A stretch of 64,000 nucleotides of DNA from Chloroflexota bacterium (GTDB lineage Bacteria; Chloroflexota; Anaerolineae; UBA4142), in NCBI GenBank assembly GCA_016215025.1, contig JACRMI010000115.1, forward strand, positions 1-64,000, written 5' to 3'. The stretch's first letter is position 1. Each line of letters starts with the position of its first letter. This document shows positions 56,702 through 63,203 of this stretch, piece by piece. Under the pieces are notes generated by a model. That model saw nothing but the letters and a program-made list of their open reading frames with translations, searched no databases and had not been told where the DNA came from. Made by a program: the position numbers and the translations under genes.

Positions 56702-58276
56702 CTATTTTCCAATAAACTGCACGTCGTTCATGAGCATTCGTCCCATGTAGCCGACTTGAACGCCGCCAAATCTTTTGTTGAACGCCAACACATCGACGGG
56801 AATGTAGAGTGGCTGCCACGGCGCGTCCTGCAGGATGAGCTTTTGCGCTTGCGCGTAAATCTGCGCGCGCTTGCCTTCATCCAGTTCGCGCGCGCCTTGC
56901 GCCAAAAGTTTATCGACCTCGGGATTGCTGTACGCGGCGCGATTGGTGCTGCTGATATTCGCCGAGCCGAGATAGATGTTCAGCGCGTCGGGATCGTTCC
57001 ATTCATAGCGATAAACGAGGAAATCGAATTTACCTGCGGCAGTTGCATCCGTCACCGCTTTGCTATCGAGTTGCTGAATGTCTATCGCCACGCCAATCGC
57101 TTTGAACTGTGATTGGATCAACGCTGCAATCGAATCATTCGGCGCGCGATTCGACGTGATGAGCAAGCCCTTGAGCGGCTGTCCATTCTTTTCCCAGGTT
57201 CCGTTTGCCGATTGGGAAAAGCCAGCGTCTTTTAATTCAGCTTGCGCTTTCTTGAGATCGAAACCCAGCTCCAACGATTTTAGAGATGCGTCATACCCTG
57301 AGAGTGTCGGCGGAAGATACGTCGATGCAACCTTGCCAATGCCGCCGAGCGCAACCTTGACGATTTCATCTTTGTTGATCGCGTACGACAGCGCGCGACG
57401 GACTCGTGCATCGTCAAACGGCGCTTTTTTGTTGTTGAACGCGAGATAGATCAGACTATTCAATTGGGTATCGACCAATTGCACGTTCGGATTGCTCAGC
57501 AATTTCGCGCGATGGTCGGGCTGGTTGATAAAGATCGCATCGATATCGCCGGTTTCGAGCGCGGCAAGTTGCGTCGACGCTTCCGGAATCACTTTGAACA
57601 CCAAGTTGTCGAGGTACGGCGCAGCGCGATTCTGCGTGATGGGCGTGCCCCATTTGTAATCGGGATTGCGCTTGAGCGTGATCGATTGTCCGGTCTTCCA
57701 TTCGCCGAGCATGAACGGACCGGTGCCGATCAAATTGCCTTTGCCCGTTTTTGCCGAATCTGGACTGATGATGCCGGCGTACGGCATCGTGATCGTGCCC
57801 CAAAAATTTGCAGTCGGGTCTTTGAAGGTGAATTTGACCGTCAAGTTATCAACCGCTTCGATGCCGCCAATTGCTTTAATGCCGCTGTAGATCGGCGATT
57901 TTGTGCCGCTGTCTTTGAAACGTTGGAACGTAAATCGCACGGCTTCGGCGTTCATTGGCGTGCCATCTTGAAACGTCACGCCTGATTTTAGTTTCATCGT
58001 GATGGTCTTGCCATCTTCTGATACCTGCCAACTCTCGGCGAGTAACGGCACGAGCTTGTTGTTCACATCGCGCGTAGCAAGCGTATCGAAAAGGTACGGC
58101 GCGATGAGACTCAGCCCCGATGTCGCCGCGCCTTGCGGATCGATGCTGGCTGGCTCGGACGTCATCGCGCGAACGAACGTGCCGCCGGTGACGACCTGCG
58201 TTTGTGCGGCAGCAGGCGCGCAGCTTACGATGATGAATGCCGCCATGACCACAAGCATCATTCTTAAATGCTTCAT
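56702..58276 (-). CDS. ABC transporter substrate-binding lipoprotein, SBP_bac_5 (DppA/OppA-like)
   Basis: A 524-residue extracytoplasmic binding protein. Signal and lipobox 'VVMAAFIIVSCAPAAAQ'. The fold markers 'TLATRDVNNKLVPLLAESWQ', 'EDGKTITMKLKSGVTFQDGT' and 'VRRALSYAINKDEIVKVALG' are diagnostic of family 5 peptide/nickel binders. Ligand could be a peptide, nickel, haem or a sugar; not determined. The neighbouring haem genes make haem a thought only. ATG at 58276 has AAGGAGAG upstream. First gene of an operon with DppB- and DppC-like permeases. Confidence 0.93.
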   Translation of the reverse strand: MKHLRMMLVVMAAFIIVSCAPAAAQTQVVTGGTFVRAMTSEPASIDPQGAATSGLSLIAPYLFDTLATRDVNNKLVPLLAESWQVSEDGKTITMKLKSGVTFQDGTPMNAEAVRFTFQRFKDSGTKSPIYSGIKAIGGIEAVDNLTVKFTFKDPTANFWGTITMPYAGIISPDSAKTGKGNLIGTGPFMLGEWKTGQSITLKRNPDYKWGTPITQNRAAPYLDNLVFKVIPEASTQLAALETGDIDAIFINQPDHRAKLLSNPNVQLVDTQLNSLIYLAFNNKKAPFDDARVRRALSYAINKDEIVKVALGGIGKVASTYLPPTLSGYDASLKSLELGFDLKKAQAELKDAGFSQSANGTWEKNGQPLKGLLITSNRAPNDSIAALIQSQFKAIGVAIDIQQLDSKAVTDATAAGKFDFLVYRYEWNDPDALNIYLGSANISSTNRAAYSNPEVDKLLAQGARELDEGKRAQIYAQAQKLILQDAPWQPLYIPVDVLAFNKRFGGVQVGYMGRMLMNDVQFIGK

Positions 58277-58311
58277 TGCTCTCTCCTTCGAAAACATTGG
58301 ATTGGATTGTC

Positions 58312-59751
58312 TTACTGTTTTTTCAATTCACACAAAATATTCTGAACGGTGTCCTGGCTTTGCTTGACGCAATCGGGAATGCCGACGCCGCGATACGCGC
58401 TGCCTGTAAGATAAATTCCTTTGGGCAATGCCGATTCAATTTGGACCAATCGATCAAGATGTCCTACGTCGTATTGAGCGTTGGAACGATTCCATCGATA
58501 AATGCGCTGAAACAGCGGTGCATTTTCGATGCCCATCAACTCGCGCAACTGATCGCGGACGACTTGAACCAACTGCTCGTCGTCGAGGTCCATCGATTGG
58601 GGACTGCGCGAGCCGCCGAAGAAAGCGCGCAGCAGGGTGTAACCTTCCGGCGCACGCTGATCGAATTTGATCGAGCTGGCGGTGACGGCGTTGATCGGTC
58701 GCCGCTCGCTGCGCGGAACGACGAGACCGAATCCATTCAGCGGCCGACGAATATCCGATGTGCGATACGCGAGCGAAATTGTACCGGTGCTGACATATCG
58801 AATCGTTTGCAAATCTTTCGCGACGTTAGGTGCAAGCTCGCAGAGCAACTGAGCGGCGACAAATGCGGGTGTCGCCATGACCACCGCGCGCGCGCGAATC
58901 GATTCTTTATTCGTCGTGATAACATACGCGTCGTCTTGACGTTCAATGCGTCGAACCGTCGTCGATAATCGCAGGTCGCCGTGTAAGCGCGGGACGAGCG
59001 ACGTGACTAAATCCTCTGTGCCGCCGCGAAATGAAACGAACGCAGACATGGGTTTGGATTTCAACGGATTGTGGACATCGCCGTTGCCATTTTTCGTTCG
59101 GCGTGATTCCAACATGCCGCGCGTGAGACTGCCGTATTGAACTTCGAGCGCGCGAAAACGGGGGAAGGTCGCGAGCAAACTTTGTTTCTCGGCTTCGGAG
59201 TTGTAAATGCCCGACAGCAGCGGCTCGGCGATTTTATCGAGCGCCTCGCTGCCAAGTCGACGCCGCACAAAATCCGCGAGTGTTTCGTCTTTGCCATCGC
59301 GCTTGGCGGGCAGAAGTAGATCCAAGCCCATGCGCAATTTGCCGAGCGGCGAAAGCAGCGGCGACAACGCGAACGGCGTGAACTTGGTTGGGACGATCAA
59401 CAAGACACCGTCGGGCATCACCGTTGGCTTGCCACGATTGAGCACATACACTTGGCGCTGTTTATCGTTTGTGCCGAGAAGTTCATCGGCGAGTCCTAGC
59501 TCGCGCGCAAGTTGGAGCGCCCAGGGTTTCTGCGTCAGAAATGAATCGGGTCCCGCTTCGACGATAAATTCGCCGCTGCCATTGGCGCTGATGCGTTCGG
59601 TGAAAATGTGTCCGCCCCAGCGCTTCGATTCTTCGAGCAGCGCGTAACGCAAATTGTTTTTCGTTGCGCGCGCATTCCGTTCGAGATACCAGGCGGTGCT
59701 TAGACCAGCAATCCCGCCGCCTACTATAACTACGTCAAAAGTTTCAGTCAT
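58312..59751 (-). CDS. Protoporphyrinogen oxidase, HemY type
   Basis: A 479-residue FAD enzyme that oxidises protoporphyrinogen IX (or coproporphyrinogen III) with oxygen. FAD motif 'FDVVIVGGGIAGLSTAWYLE', 'EAGPDSFLTQKPWALQLARE', 'IAEPLLSGIYNSEAEKQSLL' and C-terminal 'GIYLTGSAYRGVGIPDCVKQ' are typical. Oxygen-dependent HemY next to an anaerobic-type radical SAM gene suggests haem synthesis under changing oxygen. The gene begins with ATG at 59751 with little Shine-Dalgarno; a repeat element (59780-59898) fills the gap to hemH. GTATCG-type composition is like its neighbours. Confidence 0.95.
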   Translation of the reverse strand: MTETFDVVIVGGGIAGLSTAWYLERNARATKNNLRYALLEESKRWGGHIFTERISANGSGEFIVEAGPDSFLTQKPWALQLARELGLADELLGTNDKQRQVYVLNRGKPTVMPDGVLLIVPTKFTPFALSPLLSPLGKLRMGLDLLLPAKRDGKDETLADFVRRRLGSEALDKIAEPLLSGIYNSEAEKQSLLATFPRFRALEVQYGSLTRGMLESRRTKNGNGDVHNPLKSKPMSAFVSFRGGTEDLVTSLVPRLHGDLRLSTTVRRIERQDDAYVITTNKESIRARAVVMATPAFVAAQLLCELAPNVAKDLQTIRYVSTGTISLAYRTSDIRRPLNGFGLVVPRSERRPINAVTASSIKFDQRAPEGYTLLRAFFGGSRSPQSMDLDDEQLVQVVRDQLRELMGIENAPLFQRIYRWNRSNAQYDVGHLDRLVQIESALPKGIYLTGSAYRGVGIPDCVKQSQDTVQNILCELKKQ

Positions 59752-59779
59752 CTATTTTTCGCTTTCCAATTTTCGATTT

Positions 59780-59898
59780 GTCATTCTGAGCGGAGCGAAC
59801 GCGGAGCGTCTCAGTCTTCCAATAACCAGATTCTTCGTCGCTCCGTTGAAATCAATTCGGGAAATGATTTTCACATTCGCTCCTCAGAATGACAATGT
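59780..59898. repeat. GTCATTCTGAGCGGAGCGAA inverted repeat
   Basis: TTGTCATTCTGAGCGGAGCG (59779 on) faces GCTCCTCAGAATGACAA (59879), with an inner GCGTCTCAGTCTTCC/ATTCTTCGTCGCTCC portion. It lies between hemH and hemY and is one of the longest copies. Confidence 0.85.
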
Positions 59899-59908
59899 GA
59901 GTTTTGCA

Positions 59909-60934
59909 TCACGTATCTCGTATCACGTATTCCTTGTTTCGTTCTCTTACCAAGTCTGCCATGATATTTACCATCGCATCGCTGTCGTTCAACATCGGTG
60001 TGCGCTCCAGCCGAACATTATTCGCTCGCGCGATCTCTTGCACCACAATATCGACATCATATAAAACTTCGACTTGCTCCATGACAAAACCGATAGGCGC
60101 GATAATCAAATTGCGTTCGCCCAATGATGGAATCAATTTTTCGATTTGCGGTTCCAGCCATGGCACGTTGGAGCGTGATGCGCTTTGAAACGCCAACATC
60201 CAACGATCATCGGCGAGTCCGAGTTGTTGCGCGATCAAGCGCGCGGTTTCCAGCAACTGCGCTTCGTACGGATCGCCGTGATCGCGAATGGTTACAGGCA
60301 AACTGTGCGCGGTGAAAAAAATTTTTGGATGAATGTCGCTTGGAAAACGCGCGAGCGTTTCACGAACGTTATCGGCAAGCGCTTGCAGGTATCGCGGCTG
60401 CGTATGCCAGCTTTCGACAAAATCGACCATGAAGGGCGTTATTGCGAGTGAAGTTTGCGAAGCAATCCCCAATTCGGAATTCGGACGCGTACGCGGCTTC
60501 GCGCTATCCTTCGACTCCGCTCTGCTCCGCCCACGCTGCGCGTGCGCTCCTCGCAATGACAAAACAGCTTCCTCTACTTTATTTCGATACGCACCAATGC
60601 TCAGTGAGCTGTAATGCGGCGCAAGACAAATGACGACGGCGTGATGGATGCCCGCGCGCGCCATTTCACATACGGTGTCCGCGATGTCCGGATGCCAATG
60701 GCGCATTCCAACGTAAACAGGTGCGTCGATTTTGTTTTGCAATTTCGACGCGAGCCGTTGCGTAATGTCCAACAATGGCGAGCGTCCGCCGATGAGTCGA
60801 TAACGCCGCGTGATTTCTTCGAGCAATTGCGGCGACGTAAGTTGACCGCCGCGCACATTGTTCAAGAAAGCCGGAATATCATCGAGTGAATTGGGACCAC
60901 CATATGCCAAGAGCAAAACGGCAGTCTGGTCCAT
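59909..60934 (-). CDS. Ferrochelatase (HemH), with in-frame repeat insertion
   Basis: Inserts Fe(II) into protoporphyrin (or coproporphyrin) at the membrane face. Motifs: 'AVLLLAYGGPNSLDDIPAFL', 'VYVGMRHWHPDIADTV', active-site His 'FFTAHSLPVTI' and 'LIIAPIGFVMEQVEVLYDVD' with the catalytic Glu. About 35 residues (~122-156, Arg/Ser/Ala-rich, 'RGAHAQRGRSRAESKDSAK') stand before 'FVESWHTQP'. They come from a CGGAGTCGAAGG-type repeat (60490-60563). The last codons (EYVIRDT, stop) lie in a CGTGATAC repeat. ATG at 60934 has TTGGAGCAAAG upstream. Confidence 0.94.
   Translation of the reverse strand: MDQTAVLLLAYGGPNSLDDIPAFLNNVRGGQLTSPQLLEEITRRYRLIGGRSPLLDITQRLASKLQNKIDAPVYVGMRHWHPDIADTVCEMARAGIHHAVVICLAPHYSSLSIGAYRNKVEEAVLSLRGAHAQRGRSRAESKDSAKPRTRPNSELGIASQTSLAITPFMVDFVESWHTQPRYLQALADNVRETLARFPSDIHPKIFFTAHSLPVTIRDHGDPYEAQLLETARLIAQQLGLADDRWMLAFQSASRSNVPWLEPQIEKLIPSLGERNLIIAPIGFVMEQVEVLYDVDIVVQEIARANNVRLERTPMLNDSDAMVNIMADLVRERNKEYVIRDT
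60490..60563. repeat. Repeat element inside hemH
   Basis: ATCCTTCGACTCCGCTCTGC (60507) and CGCTCCTCGCAATGAC (60548) are the arms of a GTCATTGCGAGGAGC-type member of the GTCATTCTGAG family. It lies in frame between two conserved ferrochelatase segments. Confidence 0.9.
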
Positions 60935-60998
60935 ACTTTGCTCCAATGGAAAGTTTCGTGGCATCACGCCTTGTGCGCTTAAGAACGCCCACAAGGGG

Positions 60999-62147
60999 CT
61001 AGGCTACAGTGCGCGGCACGTAGGTGCAGAACGGCTCTTCGCCCAAGTATTCCTGGGTGGTACCGTACGCCCGCGCGCGACAACCGCTGCACACTTGTTT
61101 GAACTCGCAAGCGCCACACTTGCCGCCGAGTAAACTGGGATTGCGCAGTTCGTTGAATAACGTCGAGTCTTGCCAGATTTCGCGGAATCCTTGCTTGCGA
61201 ATGTCTCCTGCTTGAACAGGCAAATAGCCGCAGGGAAAAACTTGACCACGATGGCTGATGAAGCAAACGCCAGTACCTGCAAGGCAACCTTTGGTCATCG
61301 CATTCATTGCGTGTCGTCCTGAGTGGAGCAAAGCGGAGTCGGAGGAGCCGTGTCCATTACCGCCCGCATTTTCTTGACGGCGATGGCTGCTGGGTCGTTC
61401 GCGGACGATACCTTGGCGGCGTTCTTCCGCACGGCGTTGATGCGTGATGCGGAAATAATGCGGCGCGCACGTCGCTTTTAGTTCGATGCCGCCCTCAATC
61501 TCGGCATCGTAAAGCCAATTCAAAACGCGTTCGTATTCGGCGGGAGTGATTTGTTGATCGTCGGCGATTTCGACGCCGCAGCCAACCGGGACGAGCAAGA
61601 ACAAATGCAATGCCGTCGATCCGACTTGTTTCGCCATCGCGAGTGTCTCTGGCATTTGGTCGATGTTGTGGCGCGCGACGGTCGTGTTGATTTGGTACGA
61701 CACATTAATTTCGCGCAAATAATTCATGCCTGCCAACGCTTTGTCGAATGCCCCCTTGCCACGAAAAATATCGTGCGTCGCCGCGTCTGCTCCATCGAAG
61801 CTGATGCTCACGCGTTTGACGCCGCTCTCTTTGATGCGTCGCGCGATGGTTGAATCGATCAGCGTACCATTCGTCGCCAACGCCACGATCAAACCGGCGT
61901 CTGTGGCGTGGCGCGCGATGTCGAAAATATCGGGGCGAAATAATGGCTCGCCGCCGGACAGGACGAAGATCGGTTTGGCAAACGCGGCGACTTGATCGAT
62001 AAAATCAAACGTTTCGTTTGTAGATAAATCTTGAGCAAGTAATTGATCGGCGACGGTTGTGCGTCGGCAATGAATGCACGCGAGATTACAGCCCGCCGTC
62101 GATTCCCAAAAAATCAAGCGGGGCGGAGGATAGGGAATAGAATTCAT
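60999..62147 (-). CDS. Radical SAM/SPASM protein, AhbD/NirJ-like
   Basis: A 382-residue iron-sulfur enzyme. The radical SAM motif is 'STAGCNLACIHCRRTT' (CxxxCxxC); then 'IFVLSGGEPLFRPDIFDIAR' and 'SISFDGADAATHDIFRG'. The C-terminal SPASM-like cysteines are in 'GVCFISHRGQVFPCGYLPVQ' and 'CGACEFKQVCSGCRARAY'. This pattern is seen in AhbD/NirJ/TIGR04053-type enzymes of haem maturation; next to hemH and hemY that is attractive but not proven. About 38 residues (~240-277) are from a repeat insertion (61316-61420). ATG at 62147 has AAGGAAGGATC upstream. The gene is divergent from the Fe-S operon at 62574. Confidence 0.85.
   Translation of the reverse strand: MNSIPYPPPRLIFWESTAGCNLACIHCRRTTVADQLLAQDLSTNETFDFIDQVAAFAKPIFVLSGGEPLFRPDIFDIARHATDAGLIVALATNGTLIDSTIARRIKESGVKRVSISFDGADAATHDIFRGKGAFDKALAGMNYLREINVSYQINTTVARHNIDQMPETLAMAKQVGSTALHLFLLVPVGCGVEIADDQQITPAEYERVLNWLYDAEIEGGIELKATCAPHYFRITHQRRAEERRQGIVRERPSSHRRQENAGGNGHGSSDSALLHSGRHAMNAMTKGCLAGTGVCFISHRGQVFPCGYLPVQAGDIRKQGFREIWQDSTLFNELRNPSLLGGKCGACEFKQVCSGCRARAYGTTQEYLGEEPFCTYVPRTVA
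61316..61420. repeat. Repeat element inside the radical SAM gene
   Basis: GTCGTCCTGAGTGGAGCAAA and GCGGAGTCGGAGGAGC (61316-61353) belong to the GTCATTCTGAGCGGAGC family. The in-frame insert adds a Ser/His/Arg-rich peptide between the radical SAM barrel and the SPASM cysteines. Confidence 0.85.
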
Positions 62148-62322
62148 GATCCTTCCTTGGGAATAAATTTTCGCAGGGAGAGTGTGAGTGAGGATTGGAT
62201 TGAAGGTCGTGCGGTCCAAACAATCGACTGACTTGCAAGTGCAAGCCAGTCGCCCGACAGTATCATTATCAAAACCGCCCTCCATGAGCAGAATTGCCGT
62301 CGTGACATCGCGTACAGAATAC

Positions 62323-62336
62323 TTGACGCAAGTCAA
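62323..62336. promoter_or_regulatory. FNR/CRP-family binding site candidate
   Basis: TTGACGCAAGTCAA is a perfect dyad of the TTGAY-N4-RTCAA form recognised by FNR/DNR-type regulators. It lies ~48 nt before a possible start point of the plus-strand Fe-S operon and ~180 nt upstream of the divergent radical SAM gene. Control by oxygen or NO is an inference from the site and the enzymes. Confidence 0.6.
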
Positions 62337-62445
62337 AAAAACGTCCAAAGTGGATTAGGAGTTGGTAAAATTTATGCCCAATTCGGTGCAAAATTCTGTG
62401 GAAATCTAAGGATATAGAGAGGCAAATCGCGATGGCGGTTTAGGT

Positions 62446-62479
62446 GCAAAACACCCCATATCGATATGGGGTGTTTTGC
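62446..62479. terminator. 34-bp perfect palindrome, bidirectional terminator-like
   Basis: The 17-nt arm GCAAAACACCCCATATC (62446-62462) is followed immediately by its exact inverse. AAAA and TTTT at the stem base give terminator character in both directions. If transcription starts at the FNR-linked promoter (~62378), this palindrome would lie in the leader as an attenuator. Confidence 0.7.
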
Positions 62480-62528
62480 GTATGCCAAAGATGCACGGCA
62501 CAGCCGATAGCATGTGTAGTCCTCAGAA

Positions 62529-62537
62529 TGATATAAC
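62529..62537 (+). promoter_or_regulatory. Extended -10 before the Fe-S operon
   Basis: TGATATAAC (62529-62537) is a TGn-TATAAC extended -10 without a clear -35. It would give a ~30-nt leader to the gene at 62574 and would bypass the palindrome. Confidence 0.45.
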
Positions 62538-62573
62538 AGAGACAGAAAGGACGACCAAGTCAGGAGGCGCAAA

Positions 62574-62753
62574 ATGTTTCAAGACATCTTTTTCCTCGCA
62601 ACGATTTTTGCAACTCGTTTGGTCCTGCCCATCGTCGTCACCTTTGTTCTGGGCAGTTTGGTGGAACGCGCGTTGAATCGTTCTCGAGACTCTAAAGGTT
62701 TCTCGCGCGATCGGAAATACGATTCAAGTAAACTGAGCACGCAGGTACCCTAA
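62574..62753 (+). CDS. 59-aa single-TM small protein
   Basis: A short gene with a perfect AGGAGG 7-8 nt upstream of ATG. It begins 'MFQDIFFLATIFATRLVLPI' (one TM segment, residues ~5-27) and ends in a polar tail with 'LVERALNRSRDSKG'. I do not recognise the family. It is the first gene of the unit containing the two-CW-like protein and the Tat Fe-S protein; it may be a small subunit or anchor of a membrane oxidoreductase (inference). It is too short for most ORF filters. Confidence 0.75.
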   Translation: MFQDIFFLATIFATRLVLPIVVTFVLGSLVERALNRSRDSKGFSRDRKYDSSKLSTQVP

Positions 62754-62800
62754 CTCATCAAGCGGGCAGACCTTTAGGGTCTAATCGTCTGGAGACAACC

Positions 62801-63157
62801 ATGTTACCCCAAGAATTCATCGATGGCATAACCGTTCTCGTCATGTTTGGCTTACGCGTTGGTATACCCCTTGCCCTCACCCTCGCATTCGGTTACTGGC
62901 TGGAGAAAAAGTTGTCGCCGCGCCGCAAGCAAGAGGAAGAACAAATCGAAGCACCCCGGGGCGTCCGCGCAAGCGAAAAGATCATTCAGCTTCATTGCTG
63001 GGATGTGAATCGCTGCGATACGGCAAAACGCGCGCAGTGCGCCGCTTACAAGCATCCTGAACTTCCATGCTGGCTGGCGCTCCAAGCCGAAGGTGAAAAG
63101 GTCCGTGAAGAATGTTTCACCTGCGCGCTCTACAAACCCAAAGCCAAAGCTGCATAA
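62801..63157 (+). CDS. TM-anchored Cys-rich protein (two-CW-like)
   Basis: A 118-residue protein. One TM segment (about 8-32) is followed by a basic/acidic linker and a C-terminal cysteine domain 'LHCWDVNRCDTAKRAQCAAY', then 'LPCWLALQAEGEKVREECFT' and CALY. The seven cysteines with two CW pairs resemble the 'two-CW domain' found with redox and signalling proteins; it may hold an Fe-S cluster or zinc. A 'GGAGACAACC' precedes the ATG. It lies between a small TM protein and the HybA-like Fe-S protein; an electron-transfer or maturation role is likely but unproven. Confidence 0.75.
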   Translation: MLPQEFIDGITVLVMFGLRVGIPLALTLAFGYWLEKKLSPRRKQEEEQIEAPRGVRASEKIIQLHCWDVNRCDTAKRAQCAAYKHPELPCWLALQAEGEKVREECFTCALYKPKAKAA

Positions 63158-63203
63158 TTATCTTGAAATAAAAAATATTATTCATTCGACCAGGAGGCGA
63201 TGT

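Larger units (their letters stand above)
62148..62573. other. Regulatory intergenic region between divergent units
   Basis: No gene is supported in these 426 nt. It holds a hairpin CTGACTTGCAAGTGCAAGCCAG (62229 on, in parts), an FNR-like dyad (62323-62336), a -10 candidate TGGTAAAAT (62363-62371), a 34-bp perfect palindrome (62446-62479) and a second extended -10 (62529-62537). Confidence 0.6.
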
